Positions 48,646-60,506 of a stretch of DNA of 64,000 nt are shown here, piece after piece. Under the pieces are notes generated by a model. It was given only the letters and a program-made list of their open reading frames with translations, ran no database searches and was not told where the DNA came from. The DNA is from Micropterix aruncella (taxonomy: Eukaryota; Arthropoda; Insecta; Lepidoptera; Micropterigidae). Position numbers and translations under genes: made by a program. How positions within the stretch are numbered: position 1 is the first letter of the stretch; the number at the start of each line of letters is the position of its first letter. The stretch spans positions 35,599,788 to 35,663,787 of the forward strand of contig OX155952.1 in the NCBI GenBank assembly GCA_944548615.1, given 5' to 3'.

Positions 48646-50513
48646 CGCCAGAAACTCAAACAATAACTGTTTCGCTAATTCTCTTTATCACAAATGTACC
48701 TAACGTGGTTGGCCAAAGCAGCCGTGGAAGTGGCCGCCGTACGGTAGAGTATTAATATGACAGGACTTGATCAAAAATCTTTTATGCAGTGATAGCTGCC
48801 ATAGTTTTGATGTCTTTTACCGGCGTATAACGTCAATAGAGTTTGGCGCCACGTCGAAGTTTGTCCTGCCAGCCCTGGCAGGCATTCATTCAGCGGGTCT
48901 TGGAGCCTTAGAATGTACATCAGTCTCTCGGATACGTAGGGGTCGCGTCACGTCACCTTATAGTAACTGTCGACTCGCGACTGTATAATACACTCGTGAC
49001 GGAATGTTCCGCCATTCTTCGCAGAGATAGAGAGAGCAATAGAGTTTGGCAAGTGAGAAAAGACGCCGCTAGACTAAATAACTCTTTCTTTCCGGCAGTC
49101 GAAATGATATTGAGAAAAGGAGTATTTCTGCGGCTCGATTACCACACCACAAAGTTGATGGTCATGACGGGGATCATAACGGCTTCAGGTGCTATCTATT
49201 TGAATTTAAACTCGTTGATATGCCCTGGGGCGTGTTTGTGGTAGTGGTCATCCAACCGCAGAACACTTTAAATGGTAAAATCGGATATATTGAGAGGTCT
49301 ACTCTACTGCATCAGCGGGACCTGGTGTGTCATTCATGAATACCATGAAAAGAGTATTTCCGAGGCACGAAACTAGTGGGACTCCCAAAATAGTATTTTC
49401 AGGTTGAGATGTTTTGTACCTATAGAGTTTTATAAACTAAAATGTGTTATTATATAATTTATAGCTATTAATATATACCTATTGATAATTAGGTTAACGC
49501 AAGTTAAATTAGATTAAGTTTAAAAAAATGGCCAATAATAATAAACGGCTACAGGGCGGTATGGGGGTAATAGCTAGAGTATTAAATTACCCTAAACCCG
49601 GACAGAAAAGAAGATCATATACGTTAATAGCTGCCTGGGTAGTAGATGATTAACTTCAGTCTTTATAAAGCATGTAAAAGCGTATGAGATATAAAAAAAA
49701 GCCGATAGCATCAGTCGAATTATAGTAATTTCACGCACAATTCTTACAGTTTTTGGCAAATAAAAAAAGATTTCCTTCATTTCATTTCATTGAATTACTT
49801 TAATTTAATTTAATTTTGTTTTATTTCATTTAATTTCTTTCATCCATTTAAAGCTAAATAGATTTGTCATTGGTTTTACATATTTATTGATATGGATGGC
49901 CATTTCGAAGTTGCCTACATATCCATTATAATTTATAGCATAATCATTTGTGAGAACGCTAATATCACCCTCACGGGAAGTGTCCTTTTCCTGACACAGG
50001 GCCTTAAGAGAGGGTGCCTCCTTGACGCACTCCTCGTTCTATGTATTTAAATGATATTAGTCAACTCGCGGAGCATGGCTAAAAAGAATCTCGAGAAATA
50101 AATTAATAATATCACATCTTTAACAATAAAGGAAGTCGGCATCCTCCTTTAGAGCAAGGCGCTTCAGCGATGTAATGCAAGGCAGGATACTAGCGGCCAA
50201 AAATAAAAGTACATAACAGAATTGCGAGGTCGCCTGTAAACGGAGACCAATTTCAATCTCGGCGGGACGGAAAGGACATTTCGTTATTTCGTGTGTAGGG
50301 GAGGCTGGGGCTAGTTGAATCACGGGGTGGGTGAAGTCGGTATTCGGGCCCAATGATATTCATATCGATTAATAGCATACGCTCGAGTTCGACAAGTGTG
50401 ACAATTCTGCATTTGAGGAGGATATTGGATGGGCGGGCCTTAAAAACACAATTAGGCCATCAAGGCAAGCTGCACGGTCCAATTAGGCATTAAAGGCAAA
50501 CAATAATAATAAT
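48646..50513. other. Longest stretch without a recognised element; no gene
   Basis: Small frames at 48767-48988, 48996-49244 and 50120-50353 show no domain or splice context. 49780-49870 is a T-rich tract. If upstream exons of the FERM gene lie in the window, this is a place to look, but I saw none. Confidence 0.4.
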
Positions 50514-50757
50514 ATTATAAATAGGATAGAAAACGAATTTACCGCGTGAAATTTGTAGGACCCGACGTTTCGGTGACGTTGCAGCCGCCGTTGTCTAGGG
50601 TAGACTGAAGAGCTGTCAGTCCGTTGTTTTGCGGGTAGGCCGCAAACCGCTGCCGCCACTGCGTAGGTTATAACGGTGGTGGGGGGCCGGGCTCGGATAA
50701 ACGGTAAATTCGTTTTCTATCCTATTTATAATGTCAAACAACCGCGATAGTCTTCGA
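50514..50757. mobile_element. Fold-back pair of Penelope 3' ends
   Basis: 50514-50698 is the Penelope 3' end in minus orientation (GATAGAAAACGAATTTACCG, CCGACGTTTCGGTGACGT, GGTGGTGGGG). It is followed at 50700-50757 by its last ~55 bp in plus orientation (ACGGTAAATTCG, CTATCCTATTTATAATG, AACAACCGCGATAGTCTT). A shorter inner arm than the 13829 example. AT/AAT-rich flanks prevent a firm target duplication. Confidence 0.68.
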
Positions 50758-51272
50758 TTTTATAATAATAATAATATATCAATAACAATAAATCTGAAAA
50801 TTGACAACTAGCCCCGGTCTCCCCTACTTAGCAATTGCATCAGCGGACCGTCGACACGAGGGACCCGCCGGCTAACATGTCGCTTTGATAACGGCATTCT
50901 TCCTATGGTAACAAACCTGAGTACATTTTCTTTTCCATTACGATCGGATTTTGGAGTCCAGTTAATTTAAAAAGGTGACACTAGATCTAGATCTCCATTT
51001 AGTTAAAAAACGTGACACTAGAACTAGATCAAAATATACAGCTACCAATAAAGCTACATTTATTTAAGTACAAGTAATACCATTGATTATAAAGTGTATT
51101 ATTATTATTTATTAGTTTCAAATAGTATTCAAGGGCATTACAGATGAATCCAATTCGCCCTTGAATATTAAAGCTAGAGTGTAAGTCTAAAAATAAATGA
51201 ATACATAACTAAATTAATGCTAACATTGAACAAGAAAGAAACATAAAAATATAAAACTAAATAAAAGACAGA
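50758..51272. other. No gene recognised
   Basis: AT-rich; probably includes the 3' UTR of the LINE relic that ends at 51273. Confidence 0.45.
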
Positions 51273-52459
51273 TTATGATAAACATGAGATAGCAGGGAGT
51301 TGCCTTTTTAGCTGCCAAAGGGATATACAAAAGATATCTATTTCTGTGGGTAAGGAATTAAGAAGAGCTACAACCCTTCCCACTGGCCTGTCTACAAAAA
51401 TATTTGTACGGTGGTACGGCATATTAAGCAATAGATGCGATCTCCTCGCTGTGTAATTTACCGGTACGTACAATTCAAACTTACATAGTATCTCTGGCAA
51501 ATAAATAGTTCCTTGAATTAATTTATGTGCAAATATAATTAGTGAAATATATCGACGCGTTTCAAGACTGTTGTTCCTAGCACAACATCGGAGGGAAATA
51601 AGTATGGATAAATATTGTATTTTCTGTAATAAATATATCTTAAAAAATTTCTTTGAATACGCTCTACCATCTGAATGTATTTGTTTTCACTTGTACACCA
51701 GATGGCCGAGTTATATTCAAGTATGCTACGGACTAAACAATTATGTAGTAGAAACATTACATGAATATTATTAAACTGTTTGCATATGCGAATAACAAAA
51801 CCGACCATTTTGCTAGCACGATTGCAAATATTTGTAATGTGTGCACGGAAGTTCAACTGCGTATCAAATGTAATTCCCAGGTCCCTCACCTCGGTTGACC
51901 TTTTTAAAATTGTCCCGTTTATTGTGTACCTATGGGAAAAAGCAAGGTGTTTTCTTCTTAGTGATGGTTAAAACAGAGCACTTGTTAGTGTTGAATTCCA
52001 TGTCATTGACAGAGCCCCATCTTGAAAGTGCATCTATATCTTGCTGTAATATTTCCGCTTCTCGAGCATCTGTTATTTGATGAAAAATTTTCACGTCATC
52101 AGCAAATAGTTAGCAGTGACTATATTTTACAAATTTAGGTAAATCATTAATGAAAATGAGGAACAAAATCGTTGAGAGATTCGCACCTTGCGACACCCCC
52201 GAATGAACCTTAAAGAGGGCTGACTAGGAGAAACCAAAGCTGACTAACTGACTTCTGTTTTTGAAGTAGCTTGCGAAGAACTTTACAAGATGGACAGAGA
52301 AACCGAAGTCAAAAAGCTTCTGTAAGAGGATGTCTCTGTTAACCCTGTCAAATGCCTTGGCCATGTCCAAGTATATAACATCTATTTGGAGGCCCCGGTC
52401 CAGGGCGGTAGTGGCATACTCTGTCAATGACAATAAATTCGTGCTTGTTGACCTTTTCT

Positions 52460-53142
52460 AGCTAATGGGACCATGATCATGGGAGCTAATGGGCCCATGA
52501 TGAGGTGGCCACGATGACCCATGTGTTCAGGGTCGGTCACACTCACGGGTCAACACCCATCCGATGGCCTCCACGCATGGGGTGCGAGCCTGGGTAGGAC
52601 ACTGGGTCAACCAGTCTCCCCTGGGAATCAAACCTCTGGCGCTCCTGGACGGTCTGCGCACCGAGCGGCGCAAGCCAATCGACTGTGCTCTCCGACTAAC
52701 AATCGGGGGAGTCTGGAAACTGTATTGTTTCCTATAGAGCGGGGGTGGTTGTCTACCTTACGGCGACTGCTCTTGAAATGACCATTGGCCATCCGATCCC
52801 GGTTCAGAGTCGGGCAAAGGACGCCTTGGTCCGCGATAGATTCGGTGCACACCGTTTCGCCGCTTCGTAAGGGAGAGGACCGCGCAAGCGACCTCGAACT
52901 CGGAACCAATCGAGAGACCGGAGAAATCTGGTCACAATTGGAAGCAAGGGCGCGAGGGTCGGCCCGCCAGGTAACACTGGCTATCTCGCGGTAAGGCGTT
53001 GGCTTCTTGCGGGTTGTGACGTAGCTGGAAGTTGGATTTGTTTCGTCCAAAGTCTTCTACGTTCACTGCAGGGCGACAGAACGAGAAAATCGTTAAAACG
53101 TCCTGTGGTGATGGGCTCGCCCGTTGTAGTTGACACCGCAAG
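52460..53142 (-). mobile_element. Family A retroposon inside a LINE, 15-bp target duplication
   Basis: TTGTTGACCTTTTCT at 52445-52459 is repeated exactly at 53143-53157. Removing the 683-bp insert and one repeat restores the continuity of the LINE RT relic. One end carries a short tandem duplication of AGCTAATGGG...CCATGATCATG. The 140-codon frame at 52628-53050 matches that at 22692-23042. Confidence 0.93.
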
Positions 53143-54153
53143 TTGTTGACCTTTTCTTTCTGAATCCATGCTGGCTTTCCGACAGCCAGGTGTCTGCGAA
53201 TGAGTAAATACGTTCGTGTAGAATAGACTCGAATAATTTTGCAAATGTACACATAACGCTGACGGGACGGTAGTTCTCGATTACGTTCTTAGGACCACTT
53301 TTATGAACTGGTGTAATACGAGTAACCTGCCATTTGAGCGGAAAGCAATGTGATTTTAGGCTAATATTGAAAATATGTGATAAAGGTCCTTGTAGGGCCA
53401 TCGCGCAGTGTTTAACTAGAAAAGGTGGAACGTTATCCGGACCCAGTGATATTTTGAAACCCAATTTAGAAAATGCACGATTTATCTCATTCGAAGTCAC
53501 CTGTGGCATGTCGAAGACAGGTCCATTACTGTAGGTATCACAAATGAGCGCATCTACATTGAGCAGGGGCTCAGTACTGCTGTATACCATTTTAAATACT
53601 CTGCGAAGGCTTTAGAAATTTGTATGTCTCCTTTGAAAGTTTCGCCTTTAAATGTCATAGTGTCCGGATGGGAAGAACTTTTTTTAATGTGTTTTGGACA
53701 TACTTCCAAAAATTTTTATAATTACATAGCATGTCTCTTTCAGATTGAAGCACAAAATCGTCAAACGCTACTTTAACGCAACGCTTCACTTCCGTCCGAC
53801 AAGCTGAAAAAAGCTATAAATATATTTATCCTTTGTTGTTTTCCACTGTTTGTGGCAATTATATTTAATTTTGATAAAATTTTTAATTTCCGAGGTGAAC
53901 CACCTAGGGTAATTACGCACTGCAGCCGATTAATTTGGTATGCACGGAAAACATTCGTCCATCACTTCATAAATTATGTCATAAAATGACTCTACAGCTG
54001 AGTTGCAATCTTCACTCTTATAAACAATACTCCAATCGGCCAAACGCAACTTACTAGTGAAACATTCTGGGCTACCACGAAGTAAGTCCCATCGCCTTTG
54101 AAATAAATTAGGTGTTTGGAATTTAGGTTTAATAATAGCTCTACATCTTTCTA

Positions 54154-54207
54154 CTTCTACATTTATGCATAAGCTAGGTCGCCCTAGCTTATGCATAAAT
54201 GTAGAAG
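54154..54207. repeat. Perfect 25-bp palindrome with 4-base centre
   Basis: CTTCTACATTTATGCATAAG and the next CTAGG at 54154-54178 are followed by TCGC and the exact inverse at 54183-54207. It lies at the point where the LINE relic becomes unrecognisable, so it may mark an inversion break. Confidence 0.9.
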
Positions 54208-54286
54208 TCGCGCGTCGCGGACGCGGCGTATCGCGTGCACTGGACGTGTGTAGTGCATTTTTCTCCATTGCCATGTCTTTAGACAC

Positions 54287-54518
54287 TTCATTTACTTCGC
54301 AAAAATCACCTATTCCGATGTGTTACTGTTTCAACTCAACTAGTTGGATTATTTCAGGATGTGTTACTGTTTCAACTCAACTAGTTAAAATTTTATTTGC
54401 AACTATCCAGCGGAGAGCTTGCATCACATCGTTATTTCCGTTGCTTTCATTTTTATGTTTACCCACAGGGATTTCTTTATCGATGAGCACTATTTAGCCC
54501 AGTGTTACTATGATACAT
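54287..54518. repeat. Direct repeat of 29 bp
   Basis: GATGTGTTACTGTTTCAACT plus CAACTAGTT occurs at 54317-54345 and 54358-54386, separated by 12 bp. Non-coding context beyond the LINE relic. Confidence 0.8.
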
Positions 54519-54593
54519 GCCCCAGTAGCACAGTGATTTGGTCGCCTGATCTTACATTGTAAGGTTCCGGGCTCGATTCCCGGCTGGGTTACC
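54519..54593 (+). repeat. tRNA-like sequence (SINE head or tRNA pseudogene)
   Basis: A box TAGCACAGTGA (54526-54536), B box GGCTCGATTCC (54570-54580), perfect T arm CCGGG/CCCGG and a mostly paired acceptor stem (GCCCCAG with CTGGGTT). The anticodon region CTTACATTGTAAG folds wrongly for a 7-base loop and is the same as in the copy at 22191-22262. Not expected to be a functional tRNA. Confidence 0.6.
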
Positions 54594-55193
54594 ATTTTCA
54601 GTTGGGACAAAATTAACAGAATTCCATTTCAACTCTTTCGATCGAATGCAATGACAAGACACACACTTACAAATATGTTACAGGCACACATACATATAAA
54701 CTCTTCACAGTAGGGTTGGTCGTGAGAGATTGTCGTATGACAATAAATACACCTATTGTGAAAATTCACAATAAAGAGATCATTCACATAAAAAATATTT
54801 GGATATGTCTTTGCAATTTCCGTCAGGCAGTCCAATTCTTTTTCTTCTTTGATAGATAAGACATATAAAACTCCCATAAAAGCACTTTTTGGCCACAGAT
54901 AGGACGCTCATCATAAAATGCTTTTTGTAACTTGGAAACCAGAAAACTATTTTTTGCTTGTGAAGAAACCGTCGATGCGTTCGACAACGGCATATAAGTG
55001 TCATACTAGGTTTTTTTTTAGTAACGATTATAATTTATTTTCTCGTGGAAGTGATGCCCAATGTTCATTTCGCAGAATAGTGCGTTTACGCAAAACGAAT
55101 TGATTTTTGTCAAAAACGCATTTCTTAAAATGTGTAACGAATGCGCTTTTCCAATCCATCGATTCCTAAAGTTGAACAGCTGTTGAATTATAG
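54594..55193. other. Small repeat copy at 54695-54785; no gene
   Basis: 54695-54785 matches 42755-42850. The minus-strand frame 54629-54877 has a somewhat protein-like start (KEEKELDCLTEIAKTYPN) but no domain and no splice evidence. Confidence 0.4.
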
Positions 55194-56113
55194 CAGTATT
55201 TTTCAACCTTTTTCAGATCGCGACCCCCTTTTAAAAAAAACTCTTACGCGACCTCCGTTAGAAAGTTTTTTTCCACAGCTGTAACTGTAGGTAAGCATCC
55301 AAAAAATAAAGTTCTTGTTAAAGCAATGGCGAAAACCGCATTAATTTTAACTTTTTTACTTTCCTGGCAAGGAAAGTTTTGTGGACGCACTTCTGTGTGT
55401 CTGACTGACTGTCTGTCTGTGTGTATTCCTATATGATAGCGCTGACACGCTTCGTCCGATTCGAGCTGAAATTTGGCATGCAAGCATCATTGGTCATGGC
55501 AAGAATTGAAAAGATTATGGTTGAAATCGGTCCACCAGGGAGCGCGTTAGTCATACTTCAATCTCGAAATATTCCAGTTAGAGGCTTGAAATTTGGTAAA
55601 TAGATGCCTTGTTGGACTGAAATTACGTTGTGAAATTTTGATTGAATTATCTCGTATATAAAGCGAAGCAAATAATATTTATAGTCCGCCATATTTAAGA
55701 AAATAATACATCATTTTTGGAAAAATTTATACCATTTCAATACCATGGAAAAAACTACAAGTATACTACGAATTGGCGCGCGGGGGGACGGTGGGTTGGC
55801 GCGCTGGGAGTAGGGGTGGGGGAATGGGCGGAAGGAGGGCGAGGGCTGGCGGGGGTGCTTATATACTTGCCAGGAAAGTTTTGTTTTTGATTACTATACC
55901 TATCTGTTTCTATCTTAAAGTAACATAAAGTTTTGTAAAAGCAATAGCAAAACATAATAAATCTGTTTCTCTTCCGAAGCAGTAAATGTTTGCATATCAA
56001 ATAAATAAAGATTTAGCAATATTTTCTATTTTTATTTTTAGATAGTCTGGGACACTCCGGGGGTTCCTTCGCGACCCCTTAGGGGGATGGCGACCCACTG
56101 GTTGAAATCACTA
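55194..56113. mobile_element. hAT-like non-autonomous element with nested family C
   Basis: CAGTATTTTTCAACC followed by CAGATCGCGACCCCC at 55194 faces GGCGACCCACTGGTTGAAAT and CACTA at 56084-56113, a hAT-style CAGTG..TTTCAACC end pair. 55352-55880 inside is a family C repeat (ACTTTCCTGGCAAGGAAAG to TTGCCAGGAAAG, with CGGTCCACCAGGGAGCGCG). Flanking 8-bp duplications are not convincing (AATTATAG and TTCTACAG). Confidence 0.5.
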
Positions 56114-57746
56114 TTCTACAGTTAGAATGAATTAGTTATTCGTAACAAAAAACTAATATATGTATATCATGCAAATCTTTATGAACTTTACACGGTCTAC
56201 TGAACAACCAAGAATTCTATTTCAAATTAAAACTACCTACGTTATCATTTCAACCTCATCTAATTATTAACTAGAATCCTTTTTTAAACTAGATTGGTAC
56301 TTCTTTGCAGTGCGATTATTGGATTACCGTAATATTGAAGTGTCAACTTGCCTGGATTCTACTGAAACTCCTACTTTATTTAATTTATTTCCAACTTAGA
56401 TAGTATGTAAATTACTCGCATCGCGTGAAAAGCCCGAAGTGTTTAGTGACAAATCCCACCACTGAAGTGAGCGCGACTAAATTGCTTGGAAAGGATTAAT
56501 TCGAAGTGGAATGGCGCAAGGAAGAGCCTTCGCAGCGGATGTAGGAAGTGCAAAACATAAACTAAACGATCAACCGGAGACGTTTTTATGTTGAGGTCGA
56601 GGCGAATACCGAACGGGGAGGAAGCTTTAAGCCCCTTCGTGTCCCCTTTTAACAGAGAGAGAGAGAGAGGGAGAGAGAGAGAGAGAGGTCGGTACAGTCG
56701 TAGGCTGCTGTATAGTTTTGACGTGAAATCGACTTTAAAAAGAATCCCATACTAAGACCAGCCATAGTTAGAGATGAAACGCTTTTGTTTGATAAACTAA
56801 TTCTTATTTGTCACCGTACAATAATAGTGTGAAAATAATTGTGTATTCAACTTACCTGTTTCTGTACTTGCTTCATCGAACAAGGGAGGGCCAAGGGGTA
56901 TATTATTCCTACAAATCTCTAAATCAAATGGTTTCAGTAGGTCGGATAGGGGTCTCAAAACTCAGAGCGACCAAAGAATTAGTTATAACACCGCAACGGA
57001 AAGGGTTACACAAGCAAGTGATTCTTGCTTCCTGGTGTAGATCTTGGGGTATTATAAAATGTAAAATGAGCAGAAAACAAGTATGACCACGAGAGAAACT
57101 TGTGCTCAAAAGTTGTCCACGAAATACATTTTCATGCAAAAAAGATTACGGTAGTATAGCGATCCACCCCCCTCCCCTTCCCCCCAAAAGTTTCTAGTGT
57201 CGATATTATATGGGAGATTCGAATGACGATTTGGCAGTTTTGACTTTATAAAGATACATATTTACATTAAAGTCTACTAGTAATGACTAGTAATTTCATG
57301 TGCAATTCCTCACTCAGGATGCTCACACTATCAGCTATATTAGATAATTTCAATTATCGATTTACTAAGACTATCATGAACTTTGGAGATCATTTCCGAA
57401 GTCTGGGTAGGAGTTCACCTTGGACTTTTGTACGGCCGCGTTTAAACTCCCAGTTCGATCGGACACCCAGTCCTTGACTGTGGCTTAAAAGTGTTCACCA
57501 AAAACATTTTTTAACTCTTCAAAAATATCTGCTCCCTTAAAGTACTTCAGATGCAGAAACATTATCACAACTCTTGGTTCAGTTTTATCCATTTTGGAAA
57601 AAAATCAATACAATATTTTTTTAAATGACAGCTTGAAAAAAAGTATTAACATTTTAACCCCATCTATTTGCAATGCAGAACATTAATAATAAAAAACCTC
57701 TTTTTAAAAATCTTGTAGAATTTTTAAGCATCCGATCTTTTCACAC
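56114..57746. other. No gene recognised
   Basis: A (GA)n tract lies at 56655-56690. 56400-56650 is GC-balanced and unique-looking. The frames 56808-57086 and 57283-57477 carry no domain. Confidence 0.45.
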
Positions 57747-58125
57747 GACTGCCCAACAAAAAGGAGTGTAGCCCCCTAGATATCCCTCTTTACAGTTATT
57801 TCGAGAATATTGCGTGTTTGATGTACGCCAATTGTATGTGAAGCAAGTGCTATTGATATTTCATAAATTCAAACACTTACAGCCTATGGACCAACAAGTA
57901 AAAACTACTAGAAGTTCTGGGGTGGGTCAATTTTTGGTACCAGGTGTAAGAACTTCATTCGCAGAAAGATACTTTAAATACTTAGCTCCAAGGCTCTATA
58001 ATAATATAGAAATTACGATACAAAATTTAGATAACATGGTAACATTTAAAAAAGCAATAAAAAAGTGCTTGATTGTTAAAGGACCACTCTATAACAAAAC
58101 GGAATTTAACAGAATTTTTGATTAG
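57747..58125 (+). pseudogene. LINE ORF2 C-terminus
   Basis: After an in-frame stop near 57771 the frame is open to 58123-58125: PRYPSLQLFREYCVFDVRQL, LIFHKF, TTRSSGVGQFLVPGVRTSF, AERYFKYLAPRLYNNI, then a lysine-rich FKKAIKKCLI tail. The (R)TSFAER.F.YLAPRLYN block is characteristic of C-termini of one group of animal non-LTR retrotransposons. An AT-rich 3' region follows. 5'-truncated. Confidence 0.72.
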
Positions 58126-59492
58126 GTAAAATTAATAAATAAAAAGCAAATACTTCGATTTTTTTATTTTATTTATAAATATAATAGACGTACATGTGAG
58201 GTTTAAGACTAGAGGTATTTCAAGTTAAATTATTTGTGTACATTTTCCGTATATTAGTATTTTATATTAGTATGTATATTTATTTTAAATATGTATTTAT
58301 GTATTACTATATATTGGTGTTGGGTTTAATAATAATTATTCTTACTACTATATTTTTTTTGTATGTTGTTATAACTCTTTGTGCTTGTGTATTTGTATTA
58401 TGCAAGAATGAATGTTTTGAACTTTATACCAATAATTATTATATAACCGAACGTCATACATGTCAGCTCGCAATATGCTAAGTCAAATATCAGCATCCCT
58501 AGATACGGGCGTTCTTGCTCAGTTAGGTATGCGATGAGCCAACGGCTATGGGTTCAACTTGATTTTCCTGCACGTTTTTTTATACTGTATACCGAATATC
58601 ATAGCCATTCGTCTGTAAATCATGTTTTAAAAAAAAAAATGTGTTCAAGGTTCATCTATGTAAGTATTCCGTTTCCTTATTCCACCATAGCTTCTAAACG
58701 CTTAACCCGATTTAGAAGTGTGTGGTATTGTTAGAATCGTTATGTAATCTAACAACACCACACACTTCTGTCATCCTGAGTGTCATAAGGTATGTCAACT
58801 GTCCAAATATCAAGTAAGTAGTTGTCTAAATGTACAAGTGTCAATAAATTAACATAAATATATCGTGTTTAGTGTCAAATAAAAGCTCTGATTGAGTACA
58901 TTCCGAAAATATACATCTAGTTATATGAATAAATACATAAACCACAAATATTTCATAAAAAAACCGTAACAAAAATATTTATAAATACTGTTCACTTTCT
59001 GTAACGGCAGTCGGGTTTTTATCGTTTTTAATATACATAATATATTTACGTGTTAAGTAGTGTAGGTAGGCCAGTATCATAACGCCGATGTAGAGGTGAA
59101 CTCAAGCTAGGCGAGAGCAGAGTAAATATCGGATGACTTGCTTGAATTTCAATTGCGATATCTGGTCAAATTAGAGGGGTGAAGGCGCTGTTTCCGGTCG
59201 TCTAGAGTTACGAGTTTCGCCTTGTTGTTTTCTTTTTGCAATCGTTACACGGAGTGGGATCAGCGTAACGAGAGGCGACGGTAATGACGGATCGCCCAGT
59301 CAATCGTTATCCACCTCCGATTTCACAGCCAGAAGATATTTCGATTGACAGTATGGACTGTGGCAATTCGAGACGCTGTGGCGACCGGGGGGAATGAACT
59401 CTAAAACACAAGGGTTGTATCATAAGGTCAGAATAGAATGAGTCGATCGTGGATGGCAAACGATTGAAGGCATAAAAGATTATACACTTTAG
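58126..59492. other. Spacer with one strong hairpin; no gene
   Basis: The hairpin at 58714-58769 is reported separately. The rest is AT-rich to 58500 and mixed beyond. Confidence 0.45.
58714..58769. other. 22-bp-arm hairpin
   Basis: AGAAGTGTGTGGTATTGTTA plus GA is followed by 12 bases and by TCTAACAACACCACACACTT plus CT, giving 21 of 22 paired positions. It could be a small fold-back repeat or a hairpin RNA precursor; no expression evidence exists here. Confidence 0.75.
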
Positions 59493-59655
59493 AGTTGTGT
59501 ACTACGGGCGAACCAACCACCTTAAAAATTATAACGATATTAGATCATTCTTTCAACCATGGGGTTAACGAAGAGACTTAGGGTCAACACAGTCCACCGT
59601 CTAACTACGCCAACATACCCATGAGAGTCCAACATCCCTTTCTACAACATCCCTT
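59493..59655 (+). repeat. Family A, first 160 bp only
   Basis: GTGTACTACGGGCGAACCAA to CCATGAGAGTCCAACATCCC, then a local CATCCCTTTC duplication. Lacks the rest of the element. Confidence 0.7.
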
Positions 59656-59742
59656 TCAACATCCAACATCCTACGGCATTTATTCTGGGGATGGTTGGGT
59701 ACAACTCACTAGGCGTAAGAAGAGATTGCCTGGCAATCTGCC

Positions 59743-60486
59743 CAGGAGCGGGCCTATATAAGGGCTTTTGGGCTGCAGCCCAGGGCCCCGTGGATATAAA
59801 GGGTCCCAGCCTCCATTGAAAATAATGGTCAATATTGTGAATTTAAAAACAAAATCCCAAATTTTCAAAAATCCTATCATAAGGTTGGCAGACCTGAGAT
59901 CAAATTCTCGTATCTATTCCGGGGGACTCCCCGCTGCTTGTTTTTAGTGTATTTTCTCGCAAACGCAGTCATTCGCAGCGAACAAGCTTCATGTATCAAT
60001 TTCTCGGTGGATGGGGCGGACTGCTAGCGACAAATTCTTTTGCAATACCTTTTTAAAAAAATCTTTATCATAGAAATAACATCTATGTATAGCAGTTGAG
60101 TTCCTACCGAGGCTAGTGCCTTGTCAATAGGTAACTGGTAATGAATGTTTGTTTAAATTTTACTTATATTAACTAGCCTTACAAATAATATTACTACTTG
60201 CTTAATTAAGCTACTAATTAGGATATTATTACAATTAGTATTAATGTTGCTTTGTCTATTTTAGTGAAAAGTTAAATGTTTGTGTGTGTCAGTTGTGTTT
60301 GTGTGTGTCATATTAAACAAATAAAATATTGTATTGTCCTCTTTTTTTATATATTGTGTACCTAGTGACCTAGACATAATTATCGAAAACAGTTTTTTGG
60401 CAAAATGGCAATTACCTAGTTGATTAATTAGGCAGGCCCCCAAGTAATATTAGCCCGGGGCCCCTCAAACGCACGGTCCGCCCCTG
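59743..60486. mobile_element. hAT-type MITE with 8-bp target duplication
   Basis: Ends CAGGAGCGGGCC and, inverted, CAGGGGCGGACC (10 of 12 identical), each followed inward by GGGCCCC-type sequence. AATCTGCC at 59735-59742 and AATCTACC at 60487-60494 are the expected 8-bp duplication with one change. 744 bp, no transposase coding. It sits directly beside a LINE tail. Confidence 0.78.
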
Positions 60487-60506
60487 AATCTACCACATAC
60501 ATATAT

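Larger units (their letters stand above)
51273..54286 (-). pseudogene. LINE ORF2 relic, interrupted by family A
   Basis: Pieces in order on the minus strand: a linker region (54286-53930; QRRWDLLRG), RT front part (53590-53160; SLGPDNVPPFLVK, NYRPVSVMCTFAKLFE, HGFRKKRSTT), then a family A insertion (52460-53142). The frame continues with DVIYLDMAKAFDRVN (motif A, near 52380), GVSQGANLS (near 52190, normally PQG), FADDVKIF (near 52100, the catalytic motif), DLGITFDTQLNF (51889) and the C-terminal part to 51273. Jockey/CR1-like. Broken by stops at about 52225 and 51539, frameshifts and the insertion. The 5' endonuclease is missing or beyond recognition. Confidence 0.82.

Noticed and set aside
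54629..55004. Two overlapping minus-strand frames with a partly protein-like look
   Set aside because: No domain, no splice support, and part lies in a dispersed repeat.
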